The translations under genes were made by a program, and so were the position numbers. A DNA stretch of 64,000 bases. Source: Fallopia convolvulus. Lineage: Eukaryota; Streptophyta; Magnoliopsida; Caryophyllales; Polygonaceae. Location of the stretch: the NCBI GenBank assembly GCA_964016875.1, contig OZ024736.1, forward strand, positions 44,424,707-44,488,706, read 5' to 3'. This document shows, one piece after another, positions 33,906-44,784 of this stretch. Every line of letters begins with the position of its first letter. The first letter of the stretch is position 1. A model generated the notes under the pieces. It had not been told where the DNA came from, did not search any database, and saw nothing but the letters and a program-made list of their open reading frames with translations.

Positions 33906-36846
33906 ATGAAGATAATAACTCGCATTTTCATTCTCACTTTGTTGCTTACAATCGGACACTCAACCACCGCTCCTGACATAGAACGTAAAGGATTCATCTT
34001 TTCATATATTTATTATTTTCCTACTTTTTGAAGACATTTTGAAAGCAAGAGATGCATCACATTAGAATTGTATCTTAAGCAACTCTGTAGCAGAGAAAGT
34101 GAAAGAAACTTTGTAATGAATGTACAGGTTTAGCCCTGTTAAATCTGCTCAAGGCTCTAAATGACACACAAAAGAGCATTAATTGGGATACTCACCTTGT
34201 GAGCCCTTGCTACAGCTGGACTAAGGTCACTTGTCGAGATGGACACGTCGTGGCCCTGTAAGTACAGCCAAATTTACTAAATTGTCTTCATTAGTCTCAG
34301 TTCTACTTATTAGTCCAACCAATTCTTATGTTTTATACTTCAGGAGCCTCTCTTCAATTGGGTTTTTGGGAACTCTTTCACCCTCAATTACTGAACTCAA
34401 GTATCTAGAGAATCTGTAAGTCCAATTTCTTGAGTATAATGGGGTTTTCATTGTTCATTCAAGCATTGATTTTTTTATTTTTTATTTTTTATTTTTTGTA
34501 TAGGGAATTGCAGGATAACCAGCTCTACGGTCCATTGCCTGATTACCTTGGAAGCCTAGTGAACTTGCAAAATCTGAATCTAGCACGAAATCGTTTTTCT
34601 GGTTCCATACCAAACACTTGGAATCAGCTTTCCAATCTAAAAGATTTGTAAGAGTTTTGGCTCTAGATATAATCCTGTTTTCATAAGAGAATGAAACTCA
34701 ACTTTTGATATTAGGATTTGATGCTCATAATTTTAAGCTTCTATATCTTAATCTTAAAGAGTCAATTTTTTAAGAAAATTTGAAGCCTCCTTGTTTGTGC
34801 AGGGATCTGTCATCTAATAACTTGAATGGCAGGGTACCATTGCATCTGTTTTCAGTCCCAACATTCAAGTAATTTCACGTCGGATTCCTACCCTTTATGC
34901 AGTTTGGATCGAATGCAAAAACGATTCATCTATATGAAACTATGCCTCATAAATTACTCTTTTCAGCTTCACAGGAACTCAACTCATGTGTGGTCACAGC
35001 CTAGACCAACCTTGTTATTCACAACCGTCTCCTCCAACTCTAGGTGTGTTCGTTTAAATGCTCCTTCCATCCTATCTGTAACTAATGTTGTTTCGCATTT
35101 CTCTTGTTAAAAATACTGAGTTTTGAAAGTATGATGTGCCAAGATTCAGCCAAGAAATCAGGAGCAACAGCTTTCATGAAAGCTGTTGCAAGCATCAGTG
35201 CTTTCATTCTCTTCTTGCTAGGAGCCATCTTTATGTACTATAAGCACAGACTTCGAAAGCTCACCAATGACAAGTTTGTCGACGTTGTGGGTAAGTATTT
35301 CATATTTTCATCTAGTATTTGTATAGCCAAATTCTGGTTAAGTTTGTATTTGTCACTTGTTTTATTTATCTTATAGCTTATGAAGTTATGAACTATAAAA
35401 ACTTTCAAGTTTAGCTAGCTTTATTTATCTTTCGTGTTTATTCCTATAGGCGAAGATGATCGTGAGATCTCATTTGGACAAGTGAAGAGATTCTCATGGC
35501 GCGAGATTCAACTTGCAACCAATGATTTCAGTGACACCAACATCATTGGACAAGGTGGATTTGGTAAGGTCTACAAAGGCGTACTAGCAGATGGAACCCA
35601 TGTCGCTGTAAAAAGGCTCATAGACTATCACCACCCAGGAGGAGAGGCTGCATTCCTAAGGGAAGTTCAGCTAATAAGTGTAGCAGTTCACAAGAATCTC
35701 CTCAGGCTAATAGGCTTCTGCACCACCTCAAGGGAAAGAATCCTTGTTTACCCCTTCATGAAAAATCTAAGTGTCGCCTATCGCTTGAGAGGTAAAACCC
35801 GTATCCAAGGCTCTATAGATTTGCTCATAGAAACATTGAAACACAGTTAAGATAGCATTAACGATACAATAACGAATAATGATCACCAGTCTCTTTACTT
35901 GTGACAGATTTAAAGCCGAAAGAGCAGGGTTTGGATTGGCCAACAAGAATGCGAGTTGCCTTAGGTACAGCAAACGGGCTGGAGTATCTACACGAGCACT
36001 GTAATCCCAAGATCATACACCGGGATCTAAAGGCTGCAAACATTCTTTTAGATGAGAATTTTGAAGCAATTCTTGGGGATTTTGGGCTAGCAAAGTTGGT
36101 TGATTCGAATCTAACACACATTACAACTCAAGTGCGCGGTACCATGGGCCACATTGCGCCCGAGTATCTATCAACAGGAAAATCCTCTGAGAAAACTGAT
36201 GTGTTTGGATATGGGATTACATTGTTGGAGCTTGTCACGGGTCAGAGAGCCATTGATTTCTCAAGGTTGGAAGAGGAAGAGGTTTTGTTGCTTGATCATG
36301 TAAGTATACACCCCTTAGTCCCAACGGTAAAGTAAAATTAAGAAAACATGATCCAACTTAAGGTTCTAACCAAAGAACATAATGATTAGGGTTGAGTTTC
36401 TTGCCAAATTGCATATTATAAAATCAATGCTGATTTGTTACTTTCATAAGCTTTGTCAATGCAGCTCATCAAGTGTCAATATTTAAATTTCACTACTAAT
36501 GAGCAAACCTACTGGTGAAATTTGGCAGATCAAAAATCTGTTGAGAGAGAACCGGATACGCGACATTGTAGACATCAACTTAAAGGAATACAACCCAGAA
36601 GAAGTGGAGATGATAGTAAAGACCGCGTTGCTGTGCACCCAGACCGCACCTGAACACCGTCCTAACATGGCAGAGGTTGTAAACATGCTACGAGGAGCAG
36701 GGCTAACCGAGAGGTGGGCCCAGTGGGAGAGTCTTGAGGAGGAAAGGAGGAAGCAAGAGTTGGCTCAGATGGCACAGCGGTTTGCTTGGGCCGATGAGTC
36801 TCTGGATGATCAAGAAGAAGTAATGAAACTTTCAACAGCCAGATAG
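33906..36846 (+). CDS. LRR receptor-like serine/threonine kinase (At5g63710-like, SERK-related)
   Basis: Plasma-membrane receptor kinase of LRR subfamily II. Ten exons: 33906-33984, 34128-34257, 34344-34415, 34504-34647, 34803-34868, 34967-35043, 35144-35290, 35450-35791, 35908-36299, 36529-36846, giving 588 codons; the Arabidopsis counterpart has about 614. A signal peptide is followed by the LRR N-cap (SPCYSWTKVTCRDGHVV) and about four LRRs encoded by the small 72- and 66-base exon modules (LELQDNQLYGPLPDYLG, LNLARNRFSGSIP, LDLSSNNLNGRVP). A membrane segment lies at about residues 201-222. The kinase is complete: GQGGFGKVYKG, Lys in VAVKRL (about 293), HRDLKAAN (Asp about 392), GDFGLAK (Asp about 410), GHIAPEYL. 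It ends in LSTAR like its relatives. As an RD kinase with intact motifs it should be active. The ligand is unknown. Confidence 0.93.
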
Positions 36847-37231
36847 ATTGTGGGTTCTGATCAAAGAAGAAACTTGGCCATTGTAAGAGCTGGGATGGAT
36901 TTAAATATAGAAACTTATCAAGCCAGTTTTGTGTTATAAGAACTAAATATAGCATCCCTCGATTACAATATCAAAAGCTGACGTGAAAATCCAAACTCAC
37001 GCATTATGGTATGATATTTTTTACTCTCGGAACACATTATTGGCTTTGAATCATGGAACATTCCACTCGAAGCCTGTAAAACTATGCACATTGATTCTCA
37101 AAATGCATTACCATTTCATTAGTGGTATAAAATGCTTGAAGAATCTACGAGATCATTAGTAATGAAGAGGACTCGGTTAATCATCAGTCTCAACTCTCAA
37201 CCAAATGTGTATATCTAGTAAAGCTTACACA
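36847..37231. other. Convergent 3' region between receptor kinase and SYP81
   Basis: Only 385 bases separate the two stop codons, so the 3' untranslated regions probably overlap or nearly touch. Nothing else seen. Confidence 0.45.
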
Positions 37232-40200
37232 TCAACTGTACCAATCAAGAAAGAGGATAGAGAAGGTGAGTACAAAAAGGAAGAGGACGAGGAAGGTCCT
37301 GCTACTGGTATTCCTCTGTATGGCTTGTGACAATTCCTTGTTCCCTAACTCCACATTTTTGGTCGCCTCAACTGCCTATGAATTGGGAAACAAACAAAAA
37401 AACTATAAAAATGATTTACAAAGTGTAATAACTGCAGCTTTGTTCTGATGTTTGATCAACGTTTTATGGTATTATCCACATTTCATTAAATATTTGCATG
37501 TTGTAAGATGATTCGGTTAATTGATAAATTTCAATATTCAGATTGTTTTGAGGCAGCACAGTTTCTGATGTTATATAAATTAATATAAGCTAGAAGAAGA
37601 AGAATGAAACTAAGTGATATTGAGTGCAAACTTTAACAAAGCAGAACCAACTGTGAGTAATGTATTAAACTGACCTGATCATACAAAGCCTCAATCTGCT
37701 GAGCCTGATGGAGAACATGTGTGGACATGAGATGATTCAAGGCAGACATCTCAATCATCTTTGTTTCGGTTTGTTGAACTCCTTCTAGCAAACTACTTAG
37801 TTCAGCCTACAGAGAAAGCATAGTTTCAAGTTTATAATTCTTGTTGAACTTACATCCAGGTAACACGCACTTGATGCACAATTGATGTGCTGATTTCATG
37901 TGTAATCTGCAATGCTTAAATTATGCATACCTGAAGAGAGCGTGTTTCATCATCCAAAAGTTGCTGCTGAACTCTCTGAGGATTGGATTGAGCCTCAGTA
38001 AGTTCTTGATTATTTACATCGATTGATTTAGACTGTTCTAATGGTTTGGAGCCAGAACCACGCATCAGTTTCCTTCTCGGCATTGCTCTGTTTATAGCAT
38101 CTTGAAATCGTATTGCTCTTAGCTGGTCAAACTCTGAAGTAACTGAATGGAGCCTTTCACTTAAAATTAAAACCTACATAAGAAAATAAGTCTTATCCAT
38201 TGAGGTTCCCTTTCCAATACAACAACAACAACATCAACCCAGTGTTAACCCACCTCAGGCGGGATCTGGGGGGCCATGATGTACACACCCTTGCCCCAAG
38301 CCCACAATATATATTCGAGAGGGTGTATGAAGAAGGCCCAAGTATTATCATTGCCCCAAAGACCCAAGGAAAACTAAAATTCAGCTATGTGACAAATTTA
38401 CCAACTACCACAACAAGATTCATAATGACCAGTTTTTCATGTCTAAATTCAGCTATATTGAGGGCATGCATGAACAGTTTTTCATGTCTCCTGGAACATG
38501 TAATTCCAGCCCTTTGTAAAGTTTCCCAACTACCACAACAAGATTCATAATGACACCTATAGCAATGCTATTGCAAGAAAAGGTATACTTTCACATGTTC
38601 GATTAACAATTAACATACAAAAATCTTAAAGCTAGCTCAATCCATTAGACTTCTTTAGTCAGATAGTCAACAAGCTATTTGAGCTAACTTTTAAGCCCAC
38701 ATTAGTTACAAATCCTACTTTTAGCCAGTAAGGAAACATTATTCACTCATCATTTTGGAAGAATTCCTCTAGAGCATCGTGATGTCATTAGGTCGGATAA
38801 TAAGCAATCCAAATAAACCACATGAAAGCTAATCTTTCACTTTCAACAACTATTTTAAAAAAAAACATTCTTCCATGAAAACTAAGCCCTCTAAATAAGG
38901 TCATTTTCATTTAAAAGCCTCCATGTGCCTCATAACTATCACTGTGACCTCAAATGAATGAACAGTACTCTTTTATTATTATTATTGCGATAACTATATT
39001 CACCATTCTGTGTCTCCTGCTCCCTTATATCAGGTGAAGAGAAAATGTAGTCGAACTAAATGCATCCATGTTCCAGAGCTCATCAAATTAACTACTTTGA
39101 GGATAGCAGCAGTCAAAGTTTAAACCAGCATTTAAATTAAAAAAAAAAAACTAATTTAGGACCCAAAAAAAATATGAGTATGAGATAACCAAGCTAAATT
39201 CCTATATCATCCCTATCTAAATTAATATAAAAACAAAAACAGATGTGTTAGAATAGGGAAACCACCAATATTAGCACAAAATCTCACAAATATTAAACTA
39301 ATAAAAGACAGTCTGAACATACCACTCCATGCTTGTGTGCAATGGTGTCAGCATTAGAACTTGTCCTAACACCAAGCCATCCCTTTGAATCGGCTTCTTC
39401 GTCATTTATGCTAGCTTTAAGTATATCTATTTGTTCTTGGCAAGATTTTATGAAAGCAGTAACCTGCAGATTTTAGCATAAAAGACATTAGCCTGAGGTA
39501 CAGCTGAGCTCATGATATTACAGCAATTGACCCACAGATCATCCACTTGTAATTCATTGTAATCATTAGTGCAATCATGACTCAAATAATCTAGAACAGG
39601 ATTTCTAGGAAAATACTGGGTTAGCCTAATTGCAAAGAGCAGCGGCCAACAAATCTAATGGAAACCATTGCTATCAATCTGACAATCATTAAAGAGTAAA
39701 ACTATATAAACAGAAGAACTTTCTTAGCCCTTAAAACTCATATATTAAGCATTTCACGGAATCAGTCCAGGATGCATGCACCAACAAAAAATGAAAGTAA
39801 AATAAATCAATTACCTAAAATTATAACAAGGGACTTCTGCAGTCATATTTACAAGATGATGTTCAGAGCAATTAAAGATATCTTGGTTGAGAATACTAGG
39901 CACGCACTGATCACAAATACCAGAATGAACCATTTCATACTTAATTTGGATATTCTGAACACAATCGTTCTAACAAAAGGGTACATTAGAACTCAGAAGT
40001 CCCCCCTCACTTTATCTACTGAAGACTAAAGAGCGTCATAGAACTCTTCCATTAACCCAATTATTCTTTAACATAAAGGACCCATCAATCTTTGTCCAAG
40101 TGTAAAACATTAATCCTATTTATTGATCAAAAATATTTAACTGGCATATTGCAGGTAAAAATTAAAGTGCATATATGCTGATCAAGAACAGTGTCTCATG

Positions 40201-41503
40201 ACAAGAATCAGACTATTGTTGACCTATGCAGTAAAATTCTAACATTAAGTTGCACTGAAGAATCGCTTAAACTTTCAAAAACCAGAGAACTAATGCAATA
40301 ATGAAAAATCTCAAAAATGATAAGATCTTTGGCCACTTAAGTACTTTAGAGCATTTTTCAAACAATCAGACAACTTATTGATTATATTGCATCAAAAAAT
40401 GTAGTTATCTATCCAGATGGAACAGCTCCGAACTTACTTCATGCTCAATGCTATCTCGCTCTTGCTCAGTAGTTCGATGCAAATCAACATAATCCTTCCT
40501 ATGCTTCACAAGGAACTGCTTCAAACTTCCAATGCTTTCCAGCTGATAAGATAAATGTGCAAAGCTGTTAATATCAGAACCAGCCCATAAGCTATAGATT
40601 TAGAACACTTACTTTTTATAGTAAAAAATAAAATCAGAGATGAAAGGCCGGAAAAATAAGCATAATGATGCATATAAGAACTTCAAAAAAAAGGGAGAAG
40701 TTCAAGAGAAGTAAACATGTAGGGAAATACCGAATAATCTTACATACCGTCTTTAGAGCAGCCTTTGTAAATGACGTCCTTTCCCGGGGCTTGTGTATAA
40801 TGAAAGTTGCAATTGTGGCTGCCACTTTTGCCTGTATAAAAAATACATGATTTAGGAACGATAACATTCATAATCCATGAATAGGCAATTGGGCAGGTGT
40901 ATTAAAACCCGCAACCAAGTGCAAGAAACCATGCCTAAAATCAAGATTCTAAGGCTAAAGATTGTCTCAAAGTATAATAAAAGAGGTTAGAACTGACCCG
41001 TTCACTTTATATCAAGAAATATAAAATAAAAAGAAAGACATGTTGATCCTTCTGGTGTCCCTATTTAAGTAAGGCTAAAGCCTCTAGGTGAAGGATAAGG
41101 GTGACAAACTTAACTAGCTTCTATAAATATGCCACATAGTAGTCCATCAATTTCAGAATAAGATTAAGAACACAACTGAAGAGATTATGCATTTGAAACA
41201 AATTCACGAATTTTCTACGGAAACCAAGCAAAAAATTTCAAAGTGTAGTCTCTCACTCAAATTTAGCAGTAACTTTCATCATTATAAAAAACTAGAAGAA
41301 CATGTTAATGATAAGAGTACAAAGAGCAATCAATAATTTTAGCCATACAGGAAAAATAAGATTCCACATATATGAATGCAAATAAATCTGTACAACAATG
41401 TAGTATATAAATCTTCAGAACAAACCTCTGAATATCCCAAAGAAAGAGCCTCACGCCGGACCACATCTTTGAAATCCTCTGTACGATCTCTAATTCTTGC
41501 CAT
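37232..41503 (-). CDS. SYP81: Syntaxin-81 (Qa-SNARE of the ER, Ufe1/syntaxin-18 type)
   Basis: Tail-anchored Qa-SNARE for Golgi-to-ER retrograde membrane fusion. Seven coding exons on the minus strand: 41426-41503, 40748-40831, 40438-40542, 39323-39463, 37931-38173, 37675-37806, 37232-37375. They give 308 codons; Arabidopsis SYP81 has 310. Exons have phase-0 junctions. Order: N-terminal peptide MARIRDRTEDFKDVVRRE that binds SEC17/Sly1-like partners, the helical domain (FIIHKPRERTSFTKAAL, LVKHRKDYVDLHRTTEQE, GWLGV), a basic linker RAMPRRK, the SNARE helix (MIEMSALNHLMSTHVLHQAQ, QIEALYDQAVEATKNVELG) and a membrane anchor (FLVLFLFVLTFSILFLDWYS). Two or three short exons upstream (41852-41901, 41652-41732, and the 5' end of exon 1 from 41532) look like a spliced leader. 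Intron 4 (38174-39322), between 39323-39463 and 37931-38173, holds a SINE-like repeat. Confidence 0.93.
38214..38330. repeat. SINE-like repeat inside a SYP81 intron
   Basis: Sequence ccaatacaacaacaacaaca is followed by a block with CACCTCAGGCGGGATCTGGG, ATGATGTACACACCC and TTGCCCC. This layout is typical of a widespread plant SINE family read from its A/CAA-rich tail side. Just beyond it, a 28-base block starting ccaactaccacaacaagatt is repeated at 38401 and 38526, a local direct duplication. Confidence 0.5.
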
Positions 41504-42768
41504 CCTTTATCATATGCAGTCTCAGCCCTAAGCTAGAAACATGAAAATGCCAGGTGCATCAAATTTCGAAATCACCAACTCAGCGTGTTTTTAAGAAGAT
41601 GAAGCACATGAATATACACTAGCCCAGCAACAATAAATTGCAATTCCTTACGATATGGTATGATCTAAAATTAGGTGTAAATGTTGTTGCACAAAGAGCA
41701 AGAGACTGTTTCTCCCAACCTTCTTGGTGTCCCTGAAACATTAAACAACGAAGAAAAATCATAGGCCGAAGTAGGTTTCGGTTGAATTTGGGGAAAAATC
41801 AATACAATCTCGATAAAGAAGAGAAATGTAATCAAGCGCGTCAAAACATACCTTCCTATCGCAAATATTGCTCGCTGACTATACGCTTTGTATTTATCAA
41901 CCTACACCCATCAAAATAATGAAGTCAAAAAACACTCCAAAATCCTCTTTCCGACGAATGCAGAAACCAATCAGAACCGCTGGATGATGGAGGCTTTGAT
42001 GAATCTCTGATCTGATTGATTTCTGCCTAGATCCATTGAAAATCCAACAAAAAACCGAGATTTAGAGAGAAATTGAACTCGCCTGAAGAGTACACCAAAA
42101 ACATCAAGGAGCTGCATTCAATTTACGGCAAGAGATTGATTGTTTGACCGAGGTCCGTGGTGGAGTGCTAGGTTGACAGCGATAGTAGGGGTTTAGTCGC
42201 GGATTTCACAGTGCTGAAGGAGCCTTCAGCGGCGGTGGAGTTGACGGCGCTGAAGGCGGGAGACGGTGGGGGTTGCCTGGAGGTGAGTCGCAGAAGAAAC
42301 GAAAGAGAAGAAAGGAGGAGAGAAGAGAAATGATCAAGGCAAAACCGTGAAACCACGATTTTTACAGGGGTAATTCAGGAAAACCAAAAATGTGAGATTT
42401 TGGGCCAGTCTAGTATACTTTATAGGCCCATTATTCTTTTTAAGTGAGAGAGGGCCCACACTTACTTCACACGCGAGAATCAGGGATTCCGCTCCACGCG
42501 CTCCATCTATCCAGGCCGCGCGCCCGACGCCTCCTACATAGCAAGCAGCAGCATTCATCAATCAAATCATAATCTCTATTTTCTCTACCTCCTATTTCTC
42601 GTTTTTTTTTCCCTTTCTTCTTCACAAACTCGTTAGATTTTCGTTTTTTTCATTGAAACAAACTCGCTGGATTTTACCACGAAGAAAAACAAAACAAAAA
42701 AAAAACATAATCGATCAATAATTACAATCCAAAAGTTTAATTAAGAATTGGAAGAAAACAAAAAAACA
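41504..42768. other. Shared divergent 5' region of SYP81 and RCI2
   Basis: Two genes point away from each other across this interval. The left part holds probable SYP81 leader exons with clean GT-AG borders. The part at about 42150-42560 is GC-richer and purine/pyrimidine-biased, as expected for a promoter core. The RCI2 side has a long pyrimidine-rich leader at about 42570-42640. No clear TATA box is seen for either gene. Confidence 0.45.
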
Positions 42769-43068
42769 ATGGCAGCATTAACAGCCGTAGAGATTCTTCT
42801 CTCTATCTTCTTGCCTCCTCTCGGCGTCTTTCTCAGGGTGCAATGCGGGGTTCGTCAATTACTCATCTCGTTTCATTTTTAATTTTTTTTGTAACGAATC
42901 AAATTAATCATGTTCTGTGATTTATTGATTAATATTTCAAGGGTGATATATTGATGCATTTTGTTTAAATTTTTGTGAATGTAGTTGTCGTTTTGGTTAT
43001 GTTTATTGCTAACGTTCTTCGGGTGGCTTCCGGGAGTCATCTACGCTGTTTGGGTCCTGGTTCAATGA
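42769..43068 (+). CDS. RCI2: RCI2/LTI6-type small membrane proteolipid (Pmp3 family)
   Basis: Tiny plasma-membrane protein of the Pmp3/UPF0057 family, known in plants as cold- and salt-induced RCI2 or LTI6, which affects membrane potential and cation leak. Two exons, 42769-42849 and 42985-43068, give 54 codons, exactly the usual size. The first helix contains IFLPPLGVFLRVQCG and the second FFGWLPGVIYAVWVLVQ. Both family signature blocks are present and the intron falls at the conserved place after the QCG motif. It is too short to be noticed by length-based gene finding. A further intron may lie in the 3' untranslated region (CAG-like acceptor near 43300). Confidence 0.93.
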
Positions 43069-44784
43069 TAAATCATGCGTTCTAACCATTCAATCTTCAT
43101 CTCCATGTACGTCAATTCCTTATTTTGATATGGATATATATATACTTGAAATAAAAACAAACCTATGTATGAAAATCTGATCAAGGTTAATAAAAGATAT
43201 ATATGACTAGCATTTGGTTAGTAGATTATAATTTATACCTGGCAAGTTTCGCCTGAAAAAAAAACTAATGTAGTATATATCCATTTTGGTGTTCATGAGC
43301 AGGTAAACTACTTGTTGGGCCGCTTGAGTTACATACAGATGCATCCTTCGGAAGTGGATGATTATACACATTTTATGGTTTATTCAATTGATTTGCTTAG
43401 GAAAATTGATTTGCTTGTACGCATCCCTTTTGTAATTGTAAAGAGTAGTGTAACAAAACGGACGATGATCTTGTAACATTGATGTTTAATTATTAATTGG
43501 CTCCTTCAATTCTATCCCGGTTCTTCCTTCTGCTGCATCTGATCAATAGTATTAACCCTACAGCTTGAACTTTGACCATTATTAATCATGTCGTCAAAAA
43601 CATAGGAGTAATCGAGAAGCTTATGAGAATTGGTTTGGATGATATTTTCCACTTTATAAGTTGTATAAATTGCAAATGATAATAATATGGAAGATCGAAT
43701 CGGGCGAGCCCTGATGTAAAATAGAAAGAAACCAACTGATCGGATATTGCATCGACCCTTAATAGGGGCGACTCCTAATTCAATCACTCTCCATAAATAT
43801 CTACTATATATATGCTTAACTTGCTTCAATCCTGGTTTGTAAACATTTGAGATAAAAGCATGCAAGTATGTCACATGTTTTATTAATGATGAGGTACCCA
43901 CCTCGGGCAGTAAACCCTAGGCCCGTGACCTAGCTGGTAAGGATCACAAACCAACTGAACGTACGTATAGATGAACATCATACCTATCTTGCAAAACAAG
44001 AATTACAAATACTAGATTCTAAAAAATTCTAAATTTGTTTGACTAAATAGCTAGGTAAATAACAATACCTTAAGAGTCATAGCTCATAGTTGTCTTGCTA
44101 TCCAAGACACTGTTATTTTATTTTCATTTTATTAGTCTAGTAGGGCTGCATGTCTTGCGCCCTATCTACATTAAGAGAACCTGTAATCTTCTTTACAAAT
44201 TAATAAAAAAATATATTAAAATTTGACTATTTAGACAATAAAAAAAGTGGTGTTGAAGTTGCTTATTCTAAAGTTTGTCCTGTCATGACATAAACATGCT
44301 TTGAATTATTCATGGGGTCTGGTAATGCAGTTATATATGTGAAGTTAATAGTGGTTCAAAATTTGAAGCAAAATATATATTTGTTTTTTTAGGTGATGCA
44401 ACCTCTGAGGAGAGGTCTTCAACCTCAGCTCTGAAGATCATAACTTGTGTCCCTGTATGGCTAAAATTATCTCTAATGAGGTGGAAGTTGATTTATTCAA
44501 AGGGCTTTCTAAAATGTCATTTTTGCACGACTTAATTAGCTTTAAGATTTCAGATTGATATTGGCAATTGCCTTTGGAAAGTCAACTGTCCTTGATGTTT
44601 TGAACAACTATTTTAGCTATCCAATTTTCTTACTGAACAAGAAAATGGTGTCAATCTATCAAATTGACATTTTCACCCCCTTCCCTCCATTCTCTCGCTC
44701 TCTTTAAATACTGAAACACTTCAAATCTCACTTCACACTACATTTTCAAGCCATCTTTCATTTGATCTCTTCAAATTCTAGAAC
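43069..44784. other. Intergenic DNA between RCI2 and the ABCG gene
   Basis: Holds the RCI2 3' end (to about 43450) and the ABCG promoter and leader. No other gene seen. The 129-codon minus-strand frame at 43512-43901 has no family resemblance. Confidence 0.45.
44703..44710 (+). promoter_or_regulatory. Possible TATA box of the ABCG gene
   Basis: TTTAAATA lies 75 bases before the ABCG start codon, after a pyrimidine-rich stretch (ccttccctccattctctcgc). The spacing allows a 40-50 base leader. No second candidate nearby. Confidence 0.4.

Noticed and set aside
42168..42561. Minus-strand frames between SYP81 and RCI2
   Set aside because: Low-complexity Ser/Leu composition, no family resemblance, and they lie in promoter/leader sequence.
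43512..43901. 129-codon minus-strand frame
   Set aside because: No recognisable domain, AT-rich codons, no splice context.
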